Positions 11,214 to 22,954 of a DNA stretch of 64,000 nt are shown here, piece by piece (within the stretch, counting starts at the first letter, position 1; each line of letters opens with the position of its first letter). The position numbers and the translations under genes were made by a program. Below the pieces are notes generated by a model. That model saw only the letters and a list, made by a program, of their open reading frames with translations, was not told the origin of the DNA and did not search any database. Location of the stretch: NCBI GenBank assembly GCA_021234155.1, contig JAJEKV010000033.1, positions 5,758,635 through 5,822,634 on the forward strand, given 5' to 3'. The stretch is from Isoetes taiwanensis (Eukaryota > Streptophyta > Lycopodiopsida > Isoetales > Isoetaceae).

Positions 11214-12270
11214 ATTTCTTTGGGGAATGTTTCTTTTATGACCCTTAGCGCCTAGCGGCTAGGGCGGCGGCAGAGGAAGGAGGCCGCCCTCCTCTCCTCT
11301 CTTTAAAACCTTCTGCTGCTTGAGACCTTCTTGCAGATCAAAGACCAAACCCGGTGCTAGTGGGGTTTGCCGGTGCTCCGAGGCGATTTTGCCTTCAAAG
11401 AATTTGCAGATCGATTTTTGAAGCGACTTCAAAGGCGGTCTTTTGGATTGGTGGTAAGCCACTAGCGTGGCATTTTTGCTCTCAATCTTTAGAAGAATGA
11501 TGATTTATATCACAAGAAAAGGGCGTAGAGTCTATAAGGTGGGAGCGAAATTTAAGCGAGAATCTTTAAAAAAGCGACTTAGGGTCTTTTTCGGCAGTCT
11601 TTCTAGTTGGATTTTAGGATCATTTGGTTTTTCCCCTCCTCTTGCTCTTTCTTGCTAGCGTAAAGATGCGGAGGTGTTTTTCTTGGAAGAAGTTGAGTAA
11701 ATTCTTGATCTCGGATTCTGGTTTTATAACGAGAATGTTGGGTTATTTGAGATTGCCGAGCTAGGGATCTATTGTGCCGGTGATGCTTCCATATCAAGAC
11801 CGGATATCATGAGCCAGGATTTTAGGGGGAGAGTTCGGTGGGTGGGCCGTGTGTCTAGCCGATTTGGTGGTGACCATTTGGCACCCCGACAATGCAAACA
11901 TCTCCTTTTGATCTCACATACGGTAATAAAATTGTATAATTTGATCATAGTTTGAAGTATGGGATTCCCTGAAGCGAGTGAGCTGCATTGGGGTTACTCT
12001 TCATCTCTTTCCATCTTCATTTCTAGTTTTGCAAGAGGTTTTTAGAGCATTCAAGATTTGTTTGTAGCTGTGGAAAATGGGTACTTGGCTCCTATAGTAC
12101 TCTGTTTAATTGAGACAGAAGAAGAGGTTGAGAGAGGCTCATGTGTTCTTTAGTTACAGACATGATTCAGATCCAGATGGGATCCTTTGTACTTAACTTA
12201 TATCTGATCCATAGAGGGATCTCTGTATTGTAATTCTTCCTATCTGATTAATACAGAAACTTCTTTCCTT

Positions 12271-12300
<30 letters not shown>
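11214..12300 (+). mobile_element. ~1.1-kb poly(A)-tailed non-coding retroposon, copy 1
   Basis: The element starts with a short leader and GCGGCTAGGGCGGC (about 11258-11271), passes through a 'GGTAAGCCACTAGCGTGGC' segment, a 'CCTCTTGCTCTTTCTTGCTAG' segment (interrupted) and a 'GCCGAGCTAGGGATC' segment. It ends TCCTTTGTACTTAA, two near-palindromic GATCC..GGGATC motifs, TTTCCTTCA and about 30 A. Copies at 16009-17348 and 62149-63264 share these blocks in the same order. Perfect 14-bp TSDs and the poly(A) show mobilisation by LINE machinery. No long ORF survives in any copy, so it seems non-autonomous. It may be a large SINE-like element, an internally deleted LINE or a retroposed long transcript. 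Confidence 0.88.
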
Positions 12301-12305
<5 letters not shown>

Positions 12306-12314
12306 CCCTGGAAG
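12301..12314. repeat. Right TSD of retroposon copy 1
   Basis: ATTTGCCCTGGAAG directly after the A-run; matches 11200-11213 exactly. Confidence 0.9.
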
Positions 12315-12600
12315 CCATGCCCAAATCTGGAAGCCCTGCAAAAATTCGAAAGCCGCAGGCTCCCAAATCCAAAGGGCGGCAGCCCTGCGTCCAGGTTTTC
12401 AGGAATTCCAGACTATGAGCTGCAAGCCCTGCCAAATCCAAAAATCATGTCAAATCCATTGGAAGCTCTGGAAAATCCAAATTGGGGAGCCTTGCAAAAG
12501 TTTTTCCTGGTCTTGAGTGCTTCACTCTAGTGGGCGAGTGCCTGGTCTTGAGTGCTTCACTCTAGCGGGCGGGCTGTAGCCTTGGCTCCTGCTTTTTTAA
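12315..12600. repeat. GC-richer repeat block with 35-bp tandem duplication
   Basis: Variants of 'CCAAATCYGGAAGCCCTGC' recur about every 25-40 bp at 12315-12500. Then a 34-35-bp unit beginning CCTGGTCTTGAGTGC is present twice (about 12507-12541 and 12541-12575) with two differences. This is the DNA into which retroposon copy 1 inserted. Confidence 0.5.
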
Positions 12601-14740
12601 AGCTTAGGCCACAGGGGTGTTTGTGCACCATTGGTTTTTTGCACCATTGGTTCGTGCAGAAGAATTAGACGCCAAAAAAAACAACGACATTTGATGTGCG
12701 AGATTTCGTGGAATCTTCCATGATCCAAAGGTCCAAAATTAACAATAAGGAAATGAGCAATAAAGAAATCGATGTACAAGTCTGTAATGCAATACCATTG
12801 TTACAGTGATTCCAAACATAATTGAGGCTTAAGATATTAATATCCTTGTTATGATGATTCTAACAACAATTGTAATATCACAAACCGTGGGAGTCCCATA
12901 GAGAATGCACTACAAAAATGCATAATTATATACTATGCGATTTTCATCAATCTTTGGGCTTGGTTCAATACAAAAGTGCTTCCGTTTGTTTCCTTTGCTC
13001 CTATTTGTTCTTATATGGCATTTCAATTCACCTCGAAGTGAGTATCGGAGGAGAAACCATCCAGCAAAAAAAATGCTTCAAATTCCTTTAAGGGGCATAC
13101 ACAGTCATTTTGACTGTTCAGTAAATGTGATTGCGAGCATCATTTTGACTGTTAAGTTAATGGGATTGCAGCTGTGATACCATCTGCCGAAATCCACCAC
13201 TAGAATCCCACATCCAGGCCATTAATATCTTAAGCCCCAAAATCAGTGTACGTCAAAGTATTTGAAATGAATGGGAAAATTTCCTTCTAGCCTTAGGATA
13301 AACAGACATCTGCAGATTTGATAGTTGTTTCCGCATGCTTATTTAGGATACATTCAGATGTTTATTATCTATGTGAAAGCAGCAGCTTCAAAAGCCATAG
13401 TCTGAGCTTAAAACATAGTTAATGATTATGTGTATTCACACAGACTTAGGTAGGAAACAAAGGAATTGATAGTTGATGTGCTGGGTGTGTCCATTTTCAT
13501 TTCTTTGGCAGTTTTAGTTGTTGGATGTGCCCTTCTTTTGTAATATGTGATTGTTGTTATCATTTTTACCTCCAACACAAAAACTTGATATTGTAGCATG
13601 TATGTCAGTTTTTGTTAGGGTATGGATAGGGCTTTGGCTAATGGAACCGATTTGAGACCAAAATCCTGCAATATCAAAGCTTGAAATACGCTTCTTGATG
13701 CTGATCTCCCTTTCCTTGATAAAGAAGAGAATGTTCTATCCGTGAAGATATCTGACCTCATCAAAGGTTGGGAAGGGCAAAAGGTTCTCTGACCTCTTCT
13801 TCTGGATCTAATAATGTAGAACGATGAAAAAACCCCATTCTCATGCACATTAAGCTTTTCCCTCACCTTCTATTCGGAATTTTGACCTTATCCATCCAGA
13901 AAAGAAAATTGTGGAAACCCAACGTACTTCGTTGCCTTCTAATTTGGCTAGCTTCATAAACAATATCCTAAACTAAAGCTCCCGAGATTCTTAATTCTAC
14001 TGTGGTACCATGTGTATGATTACAACATCTTGCCTTTACTTAGCTACCATATAACAAGCTAAAATCCAATTTCATTTTTTCTTCTTATTGTCAATAGCTC
14101 TGTCAAAGATGCATTCCTTGAAGCCACCTCTTTCCAAACATCATAGTATCATCGTTTGACGAATAAGACAAGATTTTAGCACATTCAAGGGACAAGATAA
14201 AACACGTGGACCAGCAATTGTTGCACCTCCCTTTACGCAAACCTGCTAAAAATTCATAATCAATCCACCTTTTGAAGAAAGAAATGCATTTATAAAAACA
14301 ACTAGTACTAGTATCTATTTCCATTGAAAAATAATAGTACCTTGAAATTCTTATTCTATTTCGAGTAACATTGATGTAAAATGGTTCCTGGATGTTTGTT
14401 TGTCAGAAATTTCTTAGGGAGCTGATCGGGTTTCTCAAGGATTAATGTCTTGATTTGCTCATAGCCATCTCAGTTTCTTAAGAATTCACATGAAATTTGA
14501 AAGATGAGTAATATTTATAGTCTATATTCATAGAAAAATAATGTTATCTTGAAATTTTTATTCCATGTCGAGTATCATAAGATCATATCATATCATTGAA
14601 GCCATTGCGTTTTGTGTATTTCAAGGTGCATTTGTGATAAACGTGTGAAGAATTTTAATTTTCTATTGAATATGGCAGTATAACTTCAAGTTAATGTTAC
14701 AATTCAAGTGTTCATGTTTAAAATTTCACAAATAATGAAG
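12601..14740. other. Unrecognised intergenic DNA
   Basis: Minus-strand open frames of 73-83 codons at 13615-13866 and 14103-14324 lack recognisable motifs. A CACTACAAAAATGC sequence at 12909 resembles a transposon terminus, but no partner end was found. No RNA gene seen. Confidence 0.3.
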
Positions 14741-14745
14741 AATTA

Positions 14746-15560
14746 TTTTTTTTTTTTTGAAGGACGACAAGCTTTATTCACCAATCAAAATTATAACAAC
14801 ATAAAGTGCAAAGACATGATTGTAACCCCAGTGGACAAACTGATCCAACTGAGCACAACCACCTATCTAAAGGTAAGTATGCCAAATCAACACTTTCTTC
14901 TCTTGATTAAGAGAAGAACAATTATAAGCCATAACAATTTTATTTTGTGTCCATTGAAGAAGAATCTCATGCGCAATATCATGCCCTTAAAGATAAATAG
15001 TCTCCTTCTCTGATAGCGAGTAGAACTTGCTGACTAGATCGAGACGTGCCAAATAGAGTAACCCAAGACCATGCCTATCGAAGCCGCTCACACAAGAAGA
15101 AACAATGCTCAATACTCTCAACCCTTTTCTTACATAAAGGGCAGAGCTATGAAATTCGATTATCAACTTTATGGACCAGCCTGTTGACCCTGAGGCATCC
15201 ATGGATCACTTGCCACCACAACACCCCACATGAAGCAACTTATCCCATACCCATGTCCAAACACTTTTCCACTGTGGTTGAGGGACCTGAAGATGCCATC
15301 TATTAGACGGAGGCAAGATTTCAGAATATAGAAGCAATCTATATACGGAAGAAACAAAGCGCCCTGGCTTGATACCCTGATGGCAATGCCATACAATTAC
15401 TTCAACTTGTGGACCAGAATCATGTGGCAACAATGCAGCAATACAAGTACAAATCACTCTATTCGATCGGTACAATAAGAATTTTGTTCTAAATGCTTTC
15501 CATGACATGAGGTGACCAGGCTCATACCAAGCTGCGATAGTGCTTATACCAGCCGTTATC
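14746..15560 (-). mobile_element. zf-RVT type LINE remnant with poly(A) tail
   Basis: On the minus strand, frames at 15508-14987 combine into a degenerate zf-RVT (reverse-transcriptase-associated zinc-binding) region. A 'W-VWDKLLHVG' block is followed by 'NRLVHKVDNRIS', then CPLCKK...SIEHCFFLCE around 15100-15175, with an in-frame stop and frameshifts. This is the C-terminal domain of plant L1/Ta11-type LINE ORF2 proteins. The 3' end is CGTCCTTCA followed by a run of A (14746-14760). The 5' limit is unclear. Dead copy. Confidence 0.7.
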
Positions 15561-15993
15561 CATCATCTTTATGTCTTTGGATGAACGACAACACTTAGAA
15601 TGAGTCCCTTATATAGAGAAGGAATTGAGGGATCCATACATATTGATCAACCTAAATAGGTTCCTGAGATAACTCCAGTGATATGTTAAATGAAATAAAT
15701 CATTATAACATATACCACCAATGTGTAAAACACCTGCAAATAGACCAAATGTCAACAATCGACGTTGGAGAAACATTAGTTGCCTTATATAAAAAGGGAC
15801 CACATCAGACTATATAATCAAAACTCATAATTATGGATCGATTGTGGTAAGAAATGTTGAAGTGATGTAATGTGCGACAGTCTGGCCGAAAATAGGTTGG
15901 CCAAAAAAGTTTCATGGCCTACGAAGTCGTGAAGCTACATGAAGTGACATGACTTATCGAAAGGCTTTACTCCAAATTCAGACAACTTGTGCT
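15561..15993. other. Possible upstream part of the LINE remnant
   Basis: No clear peptide similarity could be read here. Orientation and position would allow it to be the 5' continuation of the zf-RVT LINE, up to the TSD of the next retroposon at 15994. Confidence 0.3.
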
Positions 15994-16008
15994 AAAGTCA
16001 TCACCATA
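15994..16008. repeat. Left TSD of retroposon copy 2
   Basis: AAAGTCATCACCATA, 15 bp, repeated exactly at 17349-17363; the first As of the right copy merge with the poly(A). Confidence 0.9.
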
Positions 16009-17348
16009 ATATTTTCCGACGACCGTTCTTGATGCCTGCGGCTAGGGCGGCGTGAGAGAAGGGAAGCCACCCTCCTCTTCTATCAAATTGGCACGGTTGC
16101 AACACTTCTAGATATTTCTTTGTTTCTACAGATGCTAGCCAGGGTTCTTGTAGATGTTTTTGCCGGATCTGTTGCATATCAAGATTTTCAGATAATCTAT
16201 TGCTTAAAGCTTCTTCAGGGCGGCTTTCTTTTGAGCATACAGGTAATCCACTAATGTGGTCTTTCTCCTCTAATGCATCAGAGGCATTATGTTTCTTGCA
16301 AGAAAGGAAGATCTTGGGAAGAATTTTTTGGCTGCCCCAATCTTTGTTATATCTAATTAATGGAATAGGCTGCAAGGGCTCTTTCTCAGGAGATCCATTT
16401 TGTACTAATGATGTTTGTTATGGCAAACTTGGAAAATTGAAATAAGAAAAGAAAGTGATGAGCAAACAATGGCAGATGTTCCAAATATTTGCAAAAATTT
16501 AACACAAGTCTTCAAAGTGGCCTTCTTTTCTTTCTTTCTTAGTAAGCAAGAACACACTGAAAAGGCACATAGGTCTATAAGGTAGAGCAGATTTTTGCAT
16601 AGCTTTGAGAAAAAGGGGCTTCATGTTTTTTTTTATTTCTAGCAGTCTATATCTTAATCCAGATTCTTTAAACAGTTGTATGATTCCCTTCTCTTGCTCT
16701 TTCCTGCTAGGGAAAAGTTCTAGAGCTGTTTTCTTGGAAGGAAGCAGAGTTCTTTGATCATTGTTTGCAAGTTTATTAACAGAATGTGAGATTTCTTGCG
16801 AATGCCGAGCTAGGGATCTGATTGTGACTAGGACGATGCTCCCATATCATGAACCATACTTTGGAGGAGAGTTTTGGCGGCTGGCTGTGTGTCTAGCTTA
16901 TTCAGGTTGGCTGACTGGCACATTCCAATAATGCAGCATCTCTTTTGACTTCACAGATGTAAGTAGATTTGTAGATATGATCATAGTTTGAAGCGTAGAT
17001 GGCTTCTTTAAGCAGTGCGGGAGATTGCTCCAGTTACTCTTCATTTCTTTCCTCTTCATCTCTGTTTTGGCAAGAGGATGTTTGAGCATTCAAGATTTGT
17101 CTGCAGATCATGGAAAATAGGCATTTGACTCCTATAGTACTTTGTTTAATAAAGAAGATGTTGATACTGTAGTACTAGTTAAATGAAGGAAGAGGTTGAG
17201 AGAGACTTATGATACAAGAGCTTCAGATAAAACTTTAGATCCATGTCGGATCCATTAAACTTAATCTAAATCTGATCCATGAGGGATCTTTATGTTGTAG
17301 TTCTTCCAATCTGTTGAATACAAAATTTTCTTACCTTCAAGAAAAAAA
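16009..17348 (+). mobile_element. Poly(A)-tailed non-coding retroposon, copy 2
   Basis: Same block order as copy 1: TGCGGCTAGGGCGGC near 16036, 'GGTAATCCACTAATGTGGTC' near 16240, 'CTTGCTCTTTCCTGCTAGGG' near 16693, 'GCCGAGCTAGGGATCTG' near 16805, 'GTGTGTCTAGC' near 16888, paired GATCC..GGATC motifs at 17240 and 17275, then TTACCTTCAAG and poly(A). It is about 250 bp longer than copy 1, largely in the 5' half. Exact 15-bp TSDs bound it. Open frames inside (16001-16375 minus, 16200-16445 plus) are not shared with other copies. Confidence 0.87.
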
Positions 17349-17363
17349 AAAGTCATCACCATA
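17349..17363. repeat. Right TSD of retroposon copy 2
   Basis: AAAGTCATCACCATA; identical to 15994-16008. Confidence 0.88.
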
Positions 17364-19010
17364 TAGATAACATGCAATGATTCACACACACATACACACG
17401 CACAAAAACTCCTAACAAATTGTCCTTTGAATAATTACAAAGTCTTACTATATACTGACTTACTTTGAGCTTAAAAATAACTGGACACAATATCCTAACA
17501 AGAGTAGGAAAAAGAAGGAACAAAAAGCCATTGTCCCTATATAAAACATGCCATGAAACTAGATAATCATTGACAGCATAAAAATCAAAGATGACTAGTA
17601 GGATCTAATGTTTAGCCCCTCAGGACCCTGAAAGGTCATATCCACCACCTCGTCAAAACGTGCCACTCAGACGTCTAACCAAATAGTAGCTTAAATCTGG
17701 TGCATGCCAACAAATGTTGCCATAATAAACTAGATATTTCTAAAACTGGAAGCAAATTTAGTGATAAACCTAAAAAAAGGAATAACATTACTAAGGTTAG
17801 GCACTGAATGAAAACCATGTGAAACAATGCTATGTATCCAACTTCAAGAGAGCTCGGACGCAAGAAGACCATGCCGAGAACAAAAGATAATCAATCGATT
17901 GGGAAATCATCGGTGAAAAAAGGGCCTCAAAAACACCTAGTCGATATTGTCTTAGAGGCTACATCCGCCCCACACCGAGAAATTAGAAAATAGGTGCCTC
18001 GTTCAATTAGGACCACGCCGGAGCACAACAATGACTAAACTAATTAAGCGTTCCAGATAGATCAACAAAGCACTCCAAAACAAAAACCTGAGACGCAATC
18101 AACAACTCCTAAAGGATCAACGTAGATAGCTGTTCCCATCCCAATGATGTTGGTTCTATTACAAGCATTAGAACCATGACATTATAAAGTCCTGCTATAT
18201 AGTAACTTCTACTATTGTTACTTGAACATTAGGAAAGAGAACCATTGATTATATAAACAATATCATTAATATTGCCGTTCATCTAAGACATTCCTTCTCA
18301 TATTTCAATTAATGGTATAACTAGACTTGAGTAGCTTATAGATCCAACTCTGTCATGATGTTTAGAATTTGGTCCAATAGGATGTCCACAAGTGGAGTAA
18401 TATTGCTAAAAATAGATATTAACATGAATATACTTTAACTAGTTTTGGAGCTTTGTTGATATCCATGATAAAAGCACCAACAAAATCTATGTTCACTCAG
18501 CTGACTAAGGCAATATCATTCTCCATCTTAAGATGTGCTCTGGATGCGTTGATTAATCAAGTACAAGCTGTCTCTTTCATCATCAAGGAAATTCAACTCG
18601 TCATAATCAGCTGAGATAATATTTGGATTTGCGTATATCATTGGTGACCTTAGTATAGTCATCCATAATGGTAATGGCTTGGTTCTCTAAGCTTGCTAGT
18701 ATCTGCTGCCTTGAGACAACTATTTAAGGAGAATTTAGTGGTCCTTAGTGTCTCCAAACTATGAAATACATAATAATGATATATGCTATGTTCACTAGGA
18801 TATTTTTTTAGAATTCCAATAGATAAACCTGATTCGCCAATCTTCAAAATTGGAAGCCTAGAGCTTGTTGAAATCCAACTTTAGAATAAAATAGTTTGAT
18901 GTGTCAATCACAGCTACTATGGTGATGTTAACCTGAGGTAGATGGTCAAGGATTGAATGAGATTTTTGAGCAAGAAGATAGACTTCGAAAGGCAATCTGT
19001 TTGATTATGC
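17364..19010. other. Unrecognised, probably decayed transposon DNA
   Basis: A 'CACACACATACACACGCAC' run at 17383-17402 precedes short minus-strand frames (17675-17872, 18659-18847) with no certain motif. A short near-duplicate TTTGATTATGYCAAC at 19000-19032 sits at the 5' junction of the next LINE. Confidence 0.3.
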
Positions 19011-19029
19011 CAACCATTTGTTTGATTAT

Positions 19030-20395
19030 GTCAACTACCTTGGATTGCTGCCTTTGCTCATTTATGTTGCTATGCTTATCATATTCGGGCTTTATATAGA
19101 TGAGTTGGAGGAGTGGCTACAGAGTAGAGGGCAGGCTTGGGCCAAGTTAGGGGGTTTTAAAATACAATTACAGTTGTGTGCGGATGATGCAGTGCTGATG
19201 GCAGATTCCTCAGAAGGCCTACAAGAGCATTTAGATAATCTGAGTCTTTTCCGGAGATCCAAAAGCATGAAAGTAAATCTTTCTAAAACAAAGACTATGG
19301 TGATTGGCACCACAAAACATCCACTTTTCTCGTATCAAGGATAGCAATTAGATGATGTAGAATGCCATAAATATCTGGGCTTGGAGATTTGCACAAACTA
19401 TAAATGGAAAGAATGGTTGCAAAAACGCATCATGGGAGGTAAGACTGCATTATATTCTATGATGTCTAAGTGCCATAATGCATCTTTATCTAGTCGGGAG
19501 GTCAAAAATATGCTTTTTAAAACCTTAGTGCAGAAAGTCATGTTATATGGTGCTCCCATTTGGCGGCCTCAATACACACTAGATCATGAAATCAGATAGA
19601 ACAGGTATTGAAGGTATTTATTCAAGAGGAATTGGGTGTATGCAGACAGATTCCTTATGCAATTTTGTTGGCAGAAACAGGGCTATTCTCTTTAGAATCT
19701 GAAGCTTTATGCTTGACTATAAACTTTGTGAACAGACTAAGGAGTATGGATGCAAATAGATTGCCAAGAATGGCAATGAAATTGCCATCAGGATGGCTTA
19801 AGGAAGTATATGAGTGGGCTGATAGATGGGAAATAGTGGCAGAAAACTGGCCGGATTCAAAGATCAGTGTTAGGAAAGCGGTTCAAGAAAATTCTGTTAG
19901 AAAACTATGGGAAAACTGTGGCTCAACGAAGATCTTCTATCAAGAAGAAAAACTCCTCATTCATATATGCTAGCTCAGATTACTTGAATGCTTAGTATAT
20001 CTAAACAACTGAAAAAAAAACACTTGCAAGATACAGGTCGGGATCATATTCTTTGAAAGTGGAGACCAGATGTTGGATGAAGCTAATTCGAGAGGAAAGA
20101 ACATGTGACATTTGTAGATCAGGCGAAGTGGAAGATGAGAAGCATGGTTTTCTACAGTGCTCGGCATATCAGCACATACGAGACCAGTTGGTATTTGTCA
20201 GCCAAATTTTCATTCTCTATTATCATTAGATTCTAGATTGCTAGGCTGTTTTATGAAATCAGTGGAATCTCATTGAGATTTACTGCTCAAAATTCAATAA
20301 CAATAGCATTATATATTGTACTTTGTTTGCTTCATGATCCTCCGGGTCCAACAAAGCATGATCATCAATATTATTATTATCATTATATTACTTCT
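19030..20395 (+). mobile_element. 5'-truncated LINE, RT motif C to 3' tail
   Basis: Three plus-strand frames (19018-19344, 19381-19599, 19608-19973) give the 3' half of ORF2. They hold an RT motif-C variant CADD (about 19185-19196; normally YADD), 'NLSKTKTMVIG', 'KYLGLEI', 'VMLYGAPIW' and 'YAILLAETGLF', then a terminal zinc cluster CDIC-x9-EKH-x4-C at about 20103-20160. The tail is an ATT/ATC-rich repeat at 20368-20390. At least two frameshifts or stops interrupt it. The domain order matches the LINE at 25.7-28.7 kb. Confidence 0.82.
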
Positions 20396-20401
20396 ACTTT
20401 G

Positions 20402-20555
20402 ACAGATGCAATCCTAACAGATTGATGACATCAGTAGGATTGATGATATGGTAGTTCAAGATGGCGATCCGTGCTAAAGATCATTAGATTAGAGAGTGAC
20501 ATGTCCTAGACCATGTCCGAGGCTATTTGGGATAGTTCAATATTACAAGCCAGCC
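20402..20555. repeat. LTR-like fragment related to 24330-24510
   Basis: The segment from GACAGATGCAATCCTAAC to GATAGTTCAATATTACAAGC is clearly similar to 24330-24510, sharing 'ATCCTAACARATTGATGA', 'TCATTAGATT', 'CATGT' and 'GATAGTTCAATATTACAAGC' in order. At the other site the sequence starts TGTGACGGATGGG after a short purine run, so both may be 5' parts of one LTR family. Confidence 0.5.
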
Positions 20556-20559
20556 ATTG

Positions 20560-21690
20560 TACAAGGAGTCTCTGCTCACCCAGCAGCGGGTCCCATGGCC
20601 AGCGAGTTCGCGCTCTCATGAACAGTTGCATGGCCACATACAGACTAACCCGGTGGTTCCCCTGGAGCTCCCTTTGTCCCTCTTTGGGCCACAACAGCCT
20701 CTTGGAATTGGCATCCAAGCTTTGATGGACTTGCAGGTTCTCTCGATTGGGCTCCGAGACCACCTGTGTGCTATTCATGCCGAGAAGGGATGATAGATAC
20801 ATCCCTCACTGTATCTATTGAGATGTGGACACAGCTGATCCAGATGCTATAGGTTTTTCTCCTGGAGCCTGTACAGACCAGTGATGCTTCAGTGCAGACG
20901 TCAGAGTCTTACCCCCTGGAGGCATCAGCTGTCGCCACAACATATGCTCATGTCCCAGACACGAAGGATTTGCAGTACACGGACCATCGAGCATCGCATA
21001 CCCAATCCTCTGAGCCTGGAAGTTCTCGAGGAGACGAGCGGCACACACTGGAGCTAAACTTGCGTATTGTTGGCATTTCAGAGCAGGATGACATTTTGGC
21101 TCGGGACGAGGTGGAGCGTTTTTTCGTCCAGACCATGCGCATACACCCAGACGACATCCTCTCAGCCAGCCGAGTAGGAACATCACAACGCCACCGCCCT
21201 CGCCATCTCCTCGTTCAGTTTAGCGATGCGATCTCTCGGGTACACATTCTGAAGCATGGTAACTACCTTAAGGGGACCACTTTCTCAGTCCAGGAGGATC
21301 TTACTCCAGTCCAGCTCTGCCAAAGGAGTGTGGAACTTTGCCGAGTCCCCGAAGCTCGTTTGCAAAAGTGGGCAGTGTACCTAGAAGGACAAGCTCTTAT
21401 ACGGGATGAGTGGCCTTCTGATCCTTGGGCATTTGGTATCTAGTCTTCCCCAGCTGATTCTCATTGTAAGAAATTAAAACTTAAATGTCTGCCTATTTTG
21501 TAATGGGGATTAGCCTCCCCCCCCTCCCCCCCTTCTGTTCTGATGATGGGGGTTGTCCCCCAGTTTTGGTTTGGGCTTATGCCGCCCTTTTTGTTTGGTT
21601 CACATAACCTGACTGGGTTCTCGTGGACGATAAAAAGCTTCTATCGTTATTTTTATCTTTATCTATTTATAACATGGTATCAAAATATAG
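20560..21690 (+). mobile_element. ORF1-only 'half-LINE' with 3' tail
   Basis: A LINE ORF1 reading frame (20892-21443) is followed by a 3' UTR of about 180 bp and by TCGTGGACGATAAAAAGC (21621-21638), with a T/A-rich irregular tail to about 21690. No EN or RT coding sequence lies between ORF1 and the tail. The truncated piece at 1339-1767 has the same architecture. The 5' limit is uncertain; GC-richer DNA begins near 20560. Confidence 0.72.
20892..21443 (+). CDS. LINE ORF1-like RNA-binding protein, intact frame
   Basis: 183 codons, uninterrupted. The N-terminal ~50 residues are Ser/Thr-rich and low in structure. From about residue 55, 'LNLRIVGISEQ' followed by an acidic helix, 'ASRVGTSQRHRPRHLLVQF' and 'HILKHGNYLKGTTFSVQEDL' matches the RRM plus C-terminal pattern of L1-type ORF1 proteins: nucleic-acid-binding chaperones that coat LINE RNA. 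That function is family knowledge; residues seen are the 'R-x-PRHLLVQF' strand and the 'LTPVQ' C-terminal motif. The first ATG of the frame was taken as start, but upstream GC-rich DNA carries frames that may be an interrupted N-terminus. Whether it is expressed is unknown. Confidence 0.65.
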   Translation: MQTSESYPLEASAVATTYAHVPDTKDLQYTDHRASHTQSSEPGSSRGDERHTLELNLRIVGISEQDDILARDEVERFFVQTMRIHPDDILSASRVGTSQRHRPRHLLVQFSDAISRVHILKHGNYLKGTTFSVQEDLTPVQLCQRSVELCRVPEARLQKWAVYLEGQALIRDEWPSDPWAFGI

Positions 21691-22950
21691 ACTCATGTAA
21701 CGATGGAGCGCCCAAAAAGTTGTTTGAAATGGCAGCCATGGTAGAGCAGTAACTCTTGCAATTAGTTACAATATTGAATTTATAGAGATCCTAGGCCCTG
21801 TAAAAATGGGAAGAGCAAAAGAGAGATGATGCTGAGAAGTCATTGTAGACGTGCAAAATTAACCCCTTATTCTGCATGGAAGATTTGAGGCCAGAGAGGA
21901 TGCAAAACTTGCAGATTTAGAGGAATATATATACCAGTGAAAGATCCTTAAATATGTCAATTACTAGTGAAGATGATCTTAGACCCTTTTTCCACATCAA
22001 TCTTATTTTATGGCTGTCATATTTTTATAAGACACCCTTTTGGGCTCTATGTCAGCTCCAAGTCATACATAGAACACGTCCTACAAAATTTGATTTTCCA
22101 TTACTTAAATATAAGACATGTCTAATTAAGATAAGACGTGTCTTATAATCTGGATTTTCCACAAACGTGCTGCAATGACCATTTTCCATATTTTTCCAAA
22201 CCTTGGAGCAAAGAGCTTGTTGCAGCAACTATCTGGAGCTACCAGGAGATCATTTTTTTGTCCAAAATACTGCTTATGAGCCATGAAATTCTAAAACATG
22301 TAATGAATCTATAATATAGAAATCCCGATATAATTTGCAGACAAAATATTTGCAGATAGAAGCTGCAATGATCACAGGAGAAGGTCTTTAAAGCCCAGAG
22401 CAAGAATCAAAACCTGTAAACCGACCTGTTCCATGCAATCCGACCTGTAAATCGACCTGTTTGATGCAGCTGTGGCACAGTCTTTGCAAAACGACATGCA
22501 TCGAGAAATAACGACATGCACTGAGAAACACAGAAACACTGAGGGAACAAGATTGTATAGTCAGCACATAATCAAAACACCGAATCAAACCACTGGTTGC
22601 TTCAAAAATCGAATTTGAAGAACCCGAATTTGCAAAAACAAGAATTTGCAGTCCGTTTTCATTTTTTTTTTCCCTTCCTATTTTATGTTTCTTTAGCTTG
22701 AATCTGACACAAGCTACAACCTTGCTAGACTCACTGTGTTTCTTTGTGCAGCCCTGCGTTGGGTTAGGAAATCAAGGCCAATTACAAATTGCATGTAGCT
22801 ATAGTCACTTGTAGCTTAGAAAACAGAGCATACAAAACCGTCATATAACTTCATCTGTTTACTTAGCGTGCATAGCCAAATAGAAAAAACACATATTAGC
22901 ATATCGTGAACAGAGCATACAAAACCTTCGTTTAGCTTATCTGCTTGCTT
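21691..22950. other. Unrecognised AT-rich DNA
   Basis: Repeated short phrases occur at 22410-22530 ('CCGACCTGT' three times, 'ACGACATGCA' twice), but no gene, RNA gene or element end was recognised. Confidence 0.3.
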
Positions 22951-22954
22951 ATCT

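Noticed and set aside
12909-12925. CACTACAAAAATGC as a CACTA transposon end
   Set aside because: No matching opposite end or TSD within reach.
21018-21186. Minus-strand frames over the half-LINE ORF1
   Set aside because: Shadows of the intact plus-strand ORF1 frame.
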